64,000 nucleotides of DNA from Endomychus coccineus (Eukaryota; Arthropoda; Insecta; Coleoptera; Endomychidae). The translations under genes were made by a program, and so were the position numbers. The DNA lies in the NCBI GenBank assembly GCA_958510875.1, contig OY294067.1:150300962-150364961 (forward strand), read 5' to 3'. The first letter of the stretch is position 1. The number at the start of each line of letters is the position of its first letter. Below, piece after piece: positions 23,683 to 34,489 of the stretch. The notes below the pieces were generated by a model. It was not told where the DNA came from and ran no database searches. It saw only the letters and a program-made list of their open reading frames with translations.

Positions 23683-24538
23683 CATGGGAAAACACGGTTG
23701 TGTGCTATACGCAATTGTCGGCCACTTCAGGACCATGAACGCTACAGATTTCCGAATCCCAAATTCGATATGGGCTTATTGAATTTATGGCTGAAGTTTG
23801 TGAATCTGGTTCTTCTGAAGCATTCTATTGGAGCAAATTGTGAAGAAGACAGAAGTGGCATACTTGTAACACTTCAGCAATTGATTACTCAGGTGTGTAT
23901 TTTACATTATATGTTATAAAAATTGTATCATAATTATTTTATTATTTTTATCAGTTTTAATCAAGTCTTATTTCTTACAGGGATTCATCAGTGAACCACA
24001 AGTGGAAACTTTGGAAGAACCATCTTTTCACTTACCCAAGCATTTTAACATTTTAAGACCTTTGGAAGCTGCATCACTGTCATACGTAGCGGGTTATATA
24101 GTAAAAATGAAAACTAAAATCGCCTATAATTGTATAGCTTGTAAATACAATGCATTAAGAAAAGAAGGGGAAAATGACGATTTTAACTTGTTAATTAAAT
24201 CTAGGGAATATGGTGGACAAAAAGTTGAAAGGCTAAAGTACTGCAATTTTGAATTTATAAAAAATTTGGTAATGTGCTATAATATTATGTTATTTATGCT
24301 ACGCAAAATTGCTCACACTAAAAACATTTTGGAAAAAATAACAAACATTATTGAAGTATCAGTGAATTTCAACTTCATTGAATGTGAACATTCAAAATTG
24401 TTGGAGAATTCTGTTATTAAACATTTTTCCCGGCTTGTAATATTCAATTATTTTAATGGAGCAAACAACATTATAACAGGCTTAAGAAATGTATTTAAAG
24501 GCAAAGAAGCGTACGACTGCGAGTTGATAAGAACATAA
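23683..24538 (+). pseudogene. P-element transposase-like, THAP start and C-terminal domain
   Basis: Exon 1 encodes a THAP-like zinc-finger start (CAIRNC...RYRFPNP...LWLKFVN) up to 23892. A GT-AG intron, 23893-23980 (88 bp, phase 0), joins it to exon 2, which encodes ALSYVAG-like LEAASLSYVAGYIV, a CxxC pair and a helical C-terminus ending at 24538. The latter matches the C-terminal region of THAP9/P transposases by motif style. The central RNase H-like catalytic part is missing. The likely ATG at 23683 and the cysteine frame differ by one base near 23700, so there is a small frame break. It could still make a DNA-binding-only product if translated from another start. Confidence 0.65.
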
Positions 24539-24564
24539 TTTGTATATTTCACGTATTTTTGTTT

Positions 24565-24759
24565 TAATTAGTCTCGGTATTCAATTGTATTTATATGTAT
24601 ATTTTTTGTATTTCTGCTTTAACCCATTGTAATTAGTCTCGATATTTAATTGTATTTATATGTATATTTTTTGTATTTTTGTTTTAACCCATTGTAATTA
24701 GTCTCGATATTTAATTGTATTTATATGTATATTTTATATATTTCTGTTCTAACTCTGTT
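24565..24759 (+). repeat. 65-bp tandem repeat, three units
   Basis: Units start at 24565, 24630 and 24695 with TAATTAGTCTCG and are close to identical. They lie in the 3' noncoding part of the P-like element. Confidence 0.9.
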
Positions 24760-24965
24760 GTTGAATGAAAACTATTGGTGAAAACTATCGACTTTCATTT
24801 CCTACTTAAATTGTAGAAAACAAAATTTGCATTTATTTGCTGTGTAACTTCGAATTTCCCTCCAAACCATCATTTAGTACGCTTCCAATCCTCACGCAGC
24901 GCTGTTGTCGCGGTTTCGGTACCTAACATGGAACATTTCATTCTACGTTAGTAGTTATCTATGTA

Positions 24966-27286
24966 CAGTTCTCGTCAAATAACTTGGCACCTGTATGAAA
25001 TAATATCGGCACATTATAAATTGTCTATCTTCTTCTAATACTCATGATTTAGATAAAGAAACATTGTAACGTCTAGTTTCTAAGAAAACCACATACGTCA
25101 ATGGCATTGTCATGATCTAGAAAGAAACAAAACATCCCCGTCCTATCGTATTTGAATCACGTTATTTTTGTCAAGTTGCAGGCCTGTCTTGTCTTGTCAA
25201 TTGTCAAATCTCATGTCTGACACCTGACTCCTGTTATCGCGAATCTAAGTGTGAACAATTTCAATCAATCATTTGCTTCCGTTCTTTACAAAATCTGTTC
25301 TTTACAAAATCTGTTCTTATAAGAACAAAAATTTGAGATGTCACACAATAAAGTTCTTCATCGACAAGCGCGTGAGTTCATCAGTTCACTTACTGAATAT
25401 TTCGAACGAGAAAAACACAACGGAGGCCCTTTAACACCACTTTCGTCAGTTCGAGAGGTATATTATTACACACAAATACATTATTAATTGTGATGGACAA
25501 TGCCCCATACCATTCGATGTTGGTTGAAAAAAACCCATCAAGTGCTTGGACTAAAAATAAAATAACGGAATGGCTCGATGCACATAACGTACATTGGGAA
25601 ACGAACATGTTCAAACCTGAACTACTACTGTTATCAAAACAAAATGTTCAAGAAAAGAAATATATCATAGATGAAATACTCAGAAGTCACGGACATGAAG
25701 TTCTTAGATTGCCACTGTATCATTGTGAATTCAATGCTATTGAACTTATATGGGCTAAAACTAAAGCTTTTTATAATATCCATATCAATAATAGTGAAGG
25801 AAAATCAGTGGAAGATGTTTGGTATGATGCACTATCTTCTTGCACACCAAATATGTGGGAAAATTGTGTAAGGCACACTGAAAATTTAATTAAAACATGG
25901 TATGAAAGGGAAGTACATATTGATGATTTCCCAGAGATAATTATCAATCTTGAACATGACAGCTCCAGCTCCCATGAGAGTGAAGAGTGAATTTGTATAT
26001 AATAATTGTTGATTTCAGTATTCTGACAAGTGAGTACACAGATTACAAACACAAACCCAAAATAAGGGATTAGATGTAATCTGAATTCTTAAATTATAAT
26101 AACAAAAAATATATGTATTTATATATGTGTATGTATGTATATAACTATATATTAATATTAACTTTTATATAATGTAATTACTCTGTAAAAAACCTGATCA
26201 ACAATAAATATTATTATTATTATTATTTATTATTATTATATACCCAGCAAAGTATTGAATGACATTATCAAATAATTATATTATATACTTTCACATGTTG
26301 CATTATTTTCCTACATAGAAATACCCATAGCACATATGTAAATGCAGAAGCGCATGATGTGAGATCTTAAAAAATTGTAAACGAAAAGAACACCTATTTA
26401 TTCATTATATTTATTAAATGAAGATATAAAAATGAAACATTGAATTAATATATATTTCTCTAATAGGAAGAACTAGTATTATCGGTGGAGAATTATATTA
26501 CATTGTTTGACAATAGTTTCAGAACTGCAGTTTTTGTAAATCGATATTTTCACAGGAGAAAAAGACAACAACACTGAAGCCTCTTTGCTTGAGAATTCTA
26601 ATTCACAATGTATACTTCATTTATGTGAGATGTAGCTGCAGTTTATTACCACAATATTGAAGTTAGGCCCCTTGAGCATCAGCAAATTGAAAATCTATTC
26701 TGAAAGCGTTTCTACGTAGATTGTATTTACATGTTTTGCTGGGGAAACAGGTTTTTTGTCAAAATTTCCATCACAGAAATAGTGAAAGTAGATTTATAGG
26801 TAGGTACTGTCATGTTCTCATGAAATAGTAACATCATGGTAATGTGGTTCTTCACCATGTCCTGATGCAATTGTATTCAAATGCCGTTGCTGCCTGATTC
26901 CTTCATTCACAGGGAACCTAACACAATTTCTGCTGCTTAAAAGTGTAATCCGTTCTAATACACGACAATACATTAAAAGTATTGAAACTAATATTCACTC
27001 TAAAAAGATAAACAATGTAAACTAACGAATGTTATAGGTTATAACAGCTGCAAATATTTATATACAAACATGACAAGCTCGGAATGACGAACATTATAAG
27101 AAACTTGCAAATGCTAACCGACTAGGTACGAATTCAACCGATAAAGTTGATTCTGCAGCGTGTGGCTTACGGAAATTTCTGTTCCACAACTACCAACTTA
27201 ACAATATAACACGTGTGAATCAAGAAGTTTTCATAATCAGATACGCCCATTGATGACGTACGGGCCTAGTTATTTGACGAGAACTG
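24966..27286 (+). mobile_element. Tc1/mariner-like element nested in P-element duplication
   Basis: Both ends begin CAGTTCTCGTCAAATAAC in inverted orientation and are flanked by TA (24964-24965 and 27287-27288), the target duplication of Tc1/mariner elements. The insertion site is the first TA of the 3' TACCTAAT duplication of the P-like element. The 2.3-kb copy holds one internally deleted transposase at its left side and about 1.3 kb of AT-rich noncoding sequence to the right. Confidence 0.88.
25338..25990 (+). pseudogene. Tc1/mariner-like DDE transposase, internally deleted
   Basis: The ATG at 25338 opens an N-terminal piece (AREFISSLTEYFEREKHNGG, then PLTPLSSVRE) up to about 25460. Another frame from 25490 gives the C-terminal catalytic half: MDNAPYHS (second aspartate), LRLPLYHCEFNAIELIWA (glutamate in place of the third D) and an acidic end. 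The HTH middle and the first catalytic aspartate are missing between the two, so the product cannot transpose DNA. Family placement is from the DNAPYHS and IELIWA blocks. Confidence 0.8.
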
Positions 27287-27294
27287 TACCTAAT

Positions 27295-28306
27295 TCTAAG
27301 AATTATTTCCTCACAAAAATCAAAAATGCATATACCCCAAGTACGTAGGTACACGCTATAATCTGCAGGAGGTAAGCAATAAGTATCTGTCTGAATCCTA
27401 TCGATATATTTAAACACTTATTACTTTGTTTTATCAGTATAATACTATATAGATAATTTATTTCTCATAGTAAAAAACCAGTACAGGACATCAGCAAACT
27501 CAACTCAAATGACTTCATGGCCATTGCATTTGAAGAAGTTAAAATTGTAAAAGGTGAATAGATTAATATGCAGCAAGATAAAATAACTAAAAAGATCTAC
27601 AAGTACCTACCAATTTTAATTTTTTTGATGTGGTTTCTCGGTTGTGCCGTGAACTGTATTGTATCAAATCAAAGTTTACACTAAAAGTTTCATTATACAA
27701 AGAATCCTTCTTACACACTAATGCGATTGACATTTTTGTTCAATATCTAGGTCTATTTCGTTCCTGCCATATAATGTATTGTCTTAAGAGTAGTCTGTTT
27801 CCATTTTTATCAAGTTGCCTAAGAATTTCACAAGTTTTCAAGGTTCTCTATTGAGATTTAATAGGAGTTATATAGTTTTGACACAACCGACTCAAGTTTC
27901 CAAAGATTAATAGTGGTACAAATTGCTCTCAATCAGAGGTGATATATCTTCCTATAATGAAGTGCTCTGAATTACATTTTCCATTATAAATAGCCTGAAT
28001 GATCTCCAAAACATGTGAGAAGATTCAAGGTACAAGTGTGCAGTATTGCCTAGGTTCTACTCAGACTCACTTTACACACATTCATAATGATCAAACTCAT
28101 GTTTAGGAAAAACAAAATTGTTTCAAACTGAAATCTAATTTTTCATGTTTCAAGGACACTGCAACAATTTCAATTGACAATATCTATCTTTGTGAAGTCT
28201 AATTTCCATTCCTAAAAAATACAGGAAAAAGGTCATGTGACAAATATAAAGTTGATTTAGAATGCTTAATAGAAGATATATTTATTTGTTATAAAAATAG
28301 AAAAAT
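27295..28306. other. No gene recognised
   Basis: AT-rich sequence between the nested transposons and the last exon of locus A. It may hold 3' UTR of locus A. No repeat is evident. Confidence 0.4.
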
Positions 28307-31300
28307 TCAATTTGAAGTATCCCAGAAAATTTTTCGACCATGTTTTTGCTGGGTTTTAACATATTTTAGATCATGTTGCAGATGGCTTCGAAGTTTTTGA
28401 ACTGTTAAATCAGCCTCAGGATTTTCTTTTATCATATTCAACAGTTCAGAAGAAGAAGGGTATTTTTCATTTGAATAAAATTCTTTGAATTGTTTTCTAC
28501 ATTTTTCTTTCAAAGGAGTAGTCCATCCTGATTTGGGCCCTACAAAAGATGAGAATAAAAAATAGAAATGTATAATTTTAATAAACTATAAAAGATTTCA
28601 CACTGTGGATATATTATAACACTATTGAAATTAAATAATCACCCTTATCCATTTACTCCGATGATGGCTACTTGGTAGCCAAAAGGTTCTCAGTACTTTA
28701 ATAGTATTTTTAGTGGATAAGGGTGAATATTTCTTATCAATAATGTATAATTTCATTAATAGAAGAAATACCTAATGATTTGTTTCGTTTCTTTTCTTCA
28801 ACTATCCACGCCTTTATTTGAGCAGGAGACCTTGATGCCAATACTGAATTTTGGAATGTAAAATTCTGACAAGTATCAAGATTAGGAATGGCATCATTAT
28901 CCTTTTCTAGATAATATCTAAATATTTTTTTCATTGTAATTCTTTCTGGAGTGGACCAAGTTTTTTTTCTTGTGATTCTATAAGATTTAGGTATCATTTT
29001 TCCTGAATTTTTCTTAGCCTTTAAACATCGATATTCAGAATACTCTTCATCAGATGTACTATTATCATCTTCTTCAATTATTGTGGACAAGTCTGGCACA
29101 TAAGTAGTATCTTCTCCATCTTCTTCTTCACTACTGTACATTTGGCATGGTGTTACACATTCAACAGAACGCAAACTGGAAGTACATTCACGATTAGTAT
29201 CCTCAAACTGTTTTTGAGTGATGTAAGAACTTTCTAAATTATCAACTTCCAAATTTATTATTCGTTTTGGTTCTGATGGAATATATGATATTTCTGCTGC
29301 ATGTAACGGCTTGGGGATGGTAGCGGAATGTTCCTTTACTCCACTAGCATAATTCAATAACTTTGACATACCTAATATATCAAGAGATGCAGGGCGTTGT
29401 CTATAAATATTTTGATGAATGTTGAAATCATGTCCCATGAAATCACTCACTTGCATTTGTTCATCTTTTCCAAAATTACAGGTCACAGTTGCCAAATGTT
29501 TTCTCATTTTTGTGGCAGTCAGGTTTTTACATGACAAATTATTCTCTATGCAAAAATCACCAAGTGCTTTGCCAACTTTAAAAAATTGTTCTGACATACC
29601 ACATGGAGTTGCAAACAAGTAAGGATTACTCACATCAACTTTGGCAGATTTACGATACTGAAGTAATATGTCAATTGCATTCATTTCCTTTTTTGAAACT
29701 AATACAGCAGCTGGTCTATCAAGTTTGCCTCTTGTTATGTACCTTCCATATGTGGTCCCAAAATCTCTGTCACTGCCTTGTAGGTGCTGAATCTGTTCTT
29801 CATTAAGCAGTTCCATATTACGGTACTCTACAATCTGAGATTTTTCAACATCACCTGGTCTCTTTCTATTATATACCATAATTTTTGTTAAAACAATTTT
29901 ATTAAGAGTTATCCACTTTTGATTTCTGAACTCATTTTGGAGAACATTTACACAATTTGTCATTTCTACTTCTAAAAGGTTCACTAATTCTCTTATGTCT
30001 TCAGTTTTTGGTAATACTATAGTTTTAGCTCTTTGCTGCTGAGTTCGATTTTCCATTGCAAGCTTATTTATTAATGAATTGCACCTTGTTTTGAGAAGCT
30101 TGCAAAATCTCTTACAATCTTTTTCCAAATGTTCATCCTTATTCTTAATTGCCTCTGTTTCTACCACTCCACCTACATCCAAAATTAGGGTTACTGTGCT
30201 GGGACCAAGACTAGGTGTTTCAAATTTACCATCTTTCAACCCAGCCATGTTATAAACAGCTTCAACAAATACTTTGAAATTAGCTGGATCAAAAATACAT
30301 GACATTTTTTCAATTGCACTGTCAATTTTCTTCATTTCTATAAATAGTCTGGAAAGCTGTCTTAATCTAGCTTTAATCATTTTGTCATGGTGTTTACTAG
30401 AGCTATATTTGGTAGTCAGATAATTTCCATACTCTATTCCCAATTTGTCAGATACTAGAGCTTTGAAGTTTTCATTTTCTGTCATAGTAGGAAAAATTCT
30501 ACTTTTTAGAGCACTATTTGCACTACCTAGAGCAACTGGAACCAATGACCTACTTCTACATATTAGATTAGGCAATCCATTATTTTCAAATTCATTTTTT
30601 TTTCTTCAGACTTTGCAATACAATAAAGTCTCACATGATTTCTGAGGTATTTTTTCGAATAAAATCCTTTGCAATAAGGGCAAGGTAGTAAATCTCGATT
30701 CTCATCGCTTCGGCGTAAATTGATCATCTTTCCATGATTTTGAGCATTATAAAGAAAATCACCCTTTTTCTGGATTTCTAAAAATAGCTGCTTCCTTTGT
30801 TTACAACCTGAAAACATATTTCAATTTATTGAACATATTGAACAGTAAATACAACATTTCATATGGTTCAAACTAATCTGATCCAATATAAACTTTTTCA
30901 GAATCCTCTAACAAAGAAGTGTATGGAAATGTCAATATGAAAAAAAATTATTTGGAAGAAATAGAAATATTGATGTAAAAAAACATTTAAAATAACTAAG
31001 ATATTAAGCAATGTCAATGCATAATTTTTTTTTGAAAGAAATAGAAATTTTGATGTAAAAAACATTCAAAATAACTAAGATATTAAAGAATTCAATGGTG
31101 GAAACCATTTATTGTGATAATTTATCTTATTCGATATAATAAAATAAAACACTACGACTTGTTTTTTACGATACTAATGTTTGAAGATGGCACGCTAGTG
31201 TCGAAACTATATTCACCATTTGTTTCTATAACATAAAATATGTGATAACAAAACAAAGTAAAAGTGTTTTATTTTATTACATCAATATTAAAGAATCATT

Positions 31301-32216
31301 AATTATTGGAATAGTATCTTCGAGTCTGTTTTTCTTAGTCTTAAACTGGCATATAACAGATAATAAAAGTTAAGTATAAATGTTCTCACCTTAATAAAAT
31401 CAAGCAAACACACTTTGCTTGGTTTTTTTTTCGTTTCATCATAGCAGCAAAAAGTAAATATAGTTTCAACTCAACACTGATGTGCCATCATCCAGACACA
31501 CATGATCGCACATTATACTTGAAACTATAGTCACATTTTGTTGCTATAATAAAAGTGAAGTTTTTCATTGGAAATGAATACTACTCTGTAGCAAAATTTT
31601 AAAATAGTTATTACCATAAAAATAAAAGAAAACAGGACATTTTCGGCGCAGTGGCTTCTTCAGGTGAAAAATGGTACCTGAAGAAGCCACTGTGTGGCGA
31701 AACACTATCAAAAGTTTATTTTGAAATTTTTATGCAGTGCATTATTCAGTGTAGTGTTCATTTGTAACATAATGGTTTTCCAACAAGTAAAGACCAGTGT
31801 TTTTAACATGATAAATTATCACAAAGCAACAGCTTGAACTCTCACCTTTTCTATACTGGAGTGCTTCCTGAACATCTCTTTCATGGTGATGTTTGCTTTC
31901 TAAATGTCTTGCTAGTTTAAAATGGAGTGTCTGACAGTAAACACAGGAATGCTGTTTGCCAAGATAAGTTTTGCAGTTCTCTTTCGTTTGAACATCAACT
32001 ATAAGAGAGCACATATTAATATACGAAAGTATTTCGGTTACAGAAATCTGTATTGCGTATTATATATGGCCTAAAGAGGCGTCAGTCCTGCAGAGGAATC
32101 TTCAAGAAATACGTCTTTCTTACAACCATTTATTTTTAATTGTCCTTAATATTTTAAACATTTCTTTGACTACATAAATAATTATAATGTAAGTTATAAT
32201 GATTTTCGCTAATAAA

Positions 32217-32247
<31 letters not shown>

Positions 32248-34341
32248 TATCATCTAGTATTACATGATCATATTTATATCTCAAATCAAAGTCCAAGTTT
32301 CAATTCAGTCATTACTATGTGGTAGTTGATCATAATGGAAGAACATTGTATCAATAATTATCTGATTGACTATTAAAAAATTGATTATTAATCAATGTGA
32401 AGTTTGTAACTTGCATTCTTCCTTATTAAACGAGACTATATACTTTCTATTTTCTGGATTCAAAATAGCAGTTACATTGATCATTATATAACCTTATTCT
32501 TTGATGATAAGTTATGTAGTTAATACTCTTTCTTTCATTACATCAATATCAAATAATTTCGATGCTGGAAGATGTTACTTTGTGATAATTTATCATATTG
32601 ATATAATAAAAACACTTTACTACTTTGTTTTAATCAATTATTCTACAGCAACACTAGTGTGGCTATAGTTTCGACAACTAGTGTATCATCTTCAACTACT
32701 TCACATTACATTTATTTGTTTCGAAGATGAAATGCTAGTTGTCTCGTTAGTGTTCCTATAATATAAGTGATAAAAAACAAAGTAGCACTTACTAAAGTGT
32801 TTAGTAGGTACCTACTTAAGTGTTTTATTGTACCTGTGTCAAATATGTAGGTATATGACAAAGGCAAGATAACAACTGAAAGAATATGATGGAACCAATT
32901 GCATATTTATTGGATAGTGATTTCTTTCTACGAGCAAACAACCATGTACCTAATTAACATCAATATAAATTCAGGCAACAAATACATTCACTTTTAAACT
33001 TTTTTGTTTCAATTTGCATAAGATAGTATCTAGAGCTCAAATGAGCTGAAAAAATGGAAATTGCTTCTACTACATTTATTTCAGTGTTATTATTCTAAGT
33101 GAAGAACGCTGCTAAAAAAATCAATGAAAGTGTATTTATATTGATTGACTCTTTACTCCTTAATACCCATCACAACCTTGGTGAAAAATTGGGCACAATC
33201 GAATAGAAATAAGTAAATTTTCAATTTATCTAAGACTTGGTAAGGTATACATTGTCACCACATTCTGTAAAGATTATTTAATGTATTTACTAACCTATTT
33301 CACTAACAACCATTTCCGAACTATGTTTAGACCCGAGATGTTCTTCTAGATGAGGACAAAGCTCCCCACAGTACATGCAAAGTTGGTAGTTATTATTATT
33401 ATATCTATTTGATTCCAAATCTTCATCTGCAAAATAAAAAGATTAAAACACCACTAGGTATACTTACTAAATGAGATATAATAACATGTTTTCCATGATA
33501 AGGGCAAAAAATATATTCTGTACAAATTATAGGTATTTACTAACCAATTCCAATAACAACCTTTTCCAAACTGTGTTTAGATTGAATATGTTCTTCTAGA
33601 TAAGGACAAAGCACACCACAGTACATGCAAAGTTGGTAATTATCATCTCCATTCGATTCCAAATCTTCGTCTAGAAAATGGCAATATTTAAAATTTTATA
33701 ATATTATGTATAACTACTTGAAGCAGAAATGTTTTCATTCACACGATGAGTTTACCCAATGTACTCACCATTCTTCTCATTTTCTACATAGGGAAAACAT
33801 AGATGATCGTGCAAATCAGAGCAAACTAATTCACATTTAATACACTGCTGCATATAACATACATTTTCTGAGTGAGAATCTGGTACCTTATAATCTGAAA
33901 ATTTATAAAATCAATTTGATGCAATTGAAATGATATACTGAAGTTTCAAACATAACATCACGTCCCCAAAATTTGTTTTTGTCCTGATAAAAGCATAGGT
34001 AGTTCTGAAACTTTTACAATACTGGTTTGGAATAACTGGCTTACAGTTCTGTATTAAGTAGCTGAATGCAAATGAAATTGAAGTGAACAAATGTTACATT
34101 TTTAACTGATAATTTTACCTTCAGTTATTTCTTTTATATGGATAAAAGGAATATTGTTGTTTAAGTTGAGACACACATCCTCTAGAATTTCTCTACTTTG
34201 ACAAATGGTTATTAGTTCTGCTTCATAGAGCTTTTTATCAGACCATTTTGCCAATGTCTTTTTGTGTCTGTTTTCTTTGAAATCTTTTGTATGGCAAACA
34301 AAATAGACGTCATCAAGAGTAAACCGTACGAGGCAATACAT
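28307..34341 (-). CDS. Locus A: zinc-finger/tyrosine-recombinase-like/SANT protein
   Basis: My minus-strand model has seven exons: 34119-34341, 33769-33894, 33545-33670, 33295-33426, 31846-31998, 28772-30807 and 28307-28539. All junctions are GT-AG and phase 1. The start MYCLVRF at 34341 opens a short charged module. The next three exons encode C2H2-like fingers, two of them duplicates (QLCMYCG). Exon 5 has another finger (CVYCQ...HLESKH) and exon 6 a CPYCKGFYSKKYLRNH finger. The recombinase domain shows NRKRPGD (Arg), RGKLDRP (Lys), TKMRKH (Arg) and GHDFNIHQNIYRQ (His and Tyr). Two SANT-like segments with conserved Trp follow. A frame change occurs at an A9 run (about 30598-30606), between the last finger and the recombinase. 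This could be mutation, assembly error or slippage. It resembles Crypton-type recombinase genes. Confidence 0.75.
28577..28740 (+). repeat. Hammerhead-bearing repeat in last intron of locus A
   Basis: The block CACACTGTGGATATATTATAAC...AATAATCACCCTTATCCA and a hammerhead-like part (CCGATGATGGCTACTTGGTAGCC, 28658-28680) match the repeat at 55640-55890. Here the core is degraded (CTGATGA reads CCGATGA, GAAA reads AAAA). It lies wholly inside the intron 28540-28771 and is antisense to the gene. Confidence 0.75.
31090..31290 (+). repeat. Hammerhead-bearing short repeat, family member 1
   Basis: The left part (GGTGGAAACCATT...GTGATAATTTATC) and right part (AAAACAAAGTAAAAGTGTTTTATT) recur at 32545-32840 and, in diverged form, at 35460-35620. 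The middle holds TTGAAGATGGCACGCTAGTG followed by TCGAAAC (about 31180-31207), a hammerhead-like core with a stem II. It lies in an intron of locus A. Confidence 0.6.
31641..31707. ncRNA. Head-to-head pair of hammerhead-like cores
   Basis: On the plus strand CTGAAGA-AGCCACTGTGTGGC-GAAAC runs 31678-31703. On the minus strand CTGAAGA-AGCCACTGCGCC-GAAAA covers about 31641-31664. Each has the two invariant hammerhead boxes around a stem II, so the segment is a palindrome of two cores. It lies in an intron of locus A. Confidence 0.6.
32216..32247. repeat. (CTAT)n microsatellite
   Basis: About eight uninterrupted CTAT units lie in the intron of locus A. Confidence 0.95.
32545..32840. repeat. Hammerhead-bearing short repeat, family member 2
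   Basis: It shares both flanks with member 1. The middle contains, on the minus strand, TTGAAGATGATACACTAGTTGTC then GAAAC (about 32668-32695), and a degraded plus-strand core near 32725 (GAAGATGAAATGCTAGTTGTC), so it is partly palindromic. It ends near AAGTGTTTTATTGTACC. Confidence 0.55.
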
Positions 34342-34489
34342 CACTGCGATAGTTCTGAAAACAAAAAACATAATTCCATGAATATTTTGAAATAATATAC
34401 AACTAGCATAATAACCCACCTTAATGTTTGAAATTTTACAGGTCTCCCTTTTCACTTTAACTTTATAAGCAATCAAATACTTATTACTG

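Larger units (their letters stand above)
23450..24963 (+). mobile_element. P-like DNA transposon with THAP-type gene
   Basis: The ends are imperfect inverted repeats of about 34 bp starting CATAGATAACT (left 23450, right ending 24963), sharing a GATGAAATGT-like inner part. The left flank is TACCTAAT (23442-23449). The right copy of that 8-bp duplication is split by a later insertion at its TA: TA at 24964-24965, then TACCTAAT at 27287-27294. An 8-bp duplication, termini starting CA and a THAP-type gene inside all point to the P superfamily. At 1514 bp it is shorter than full P elements and appears internally deleted. Confidence 0.85.
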
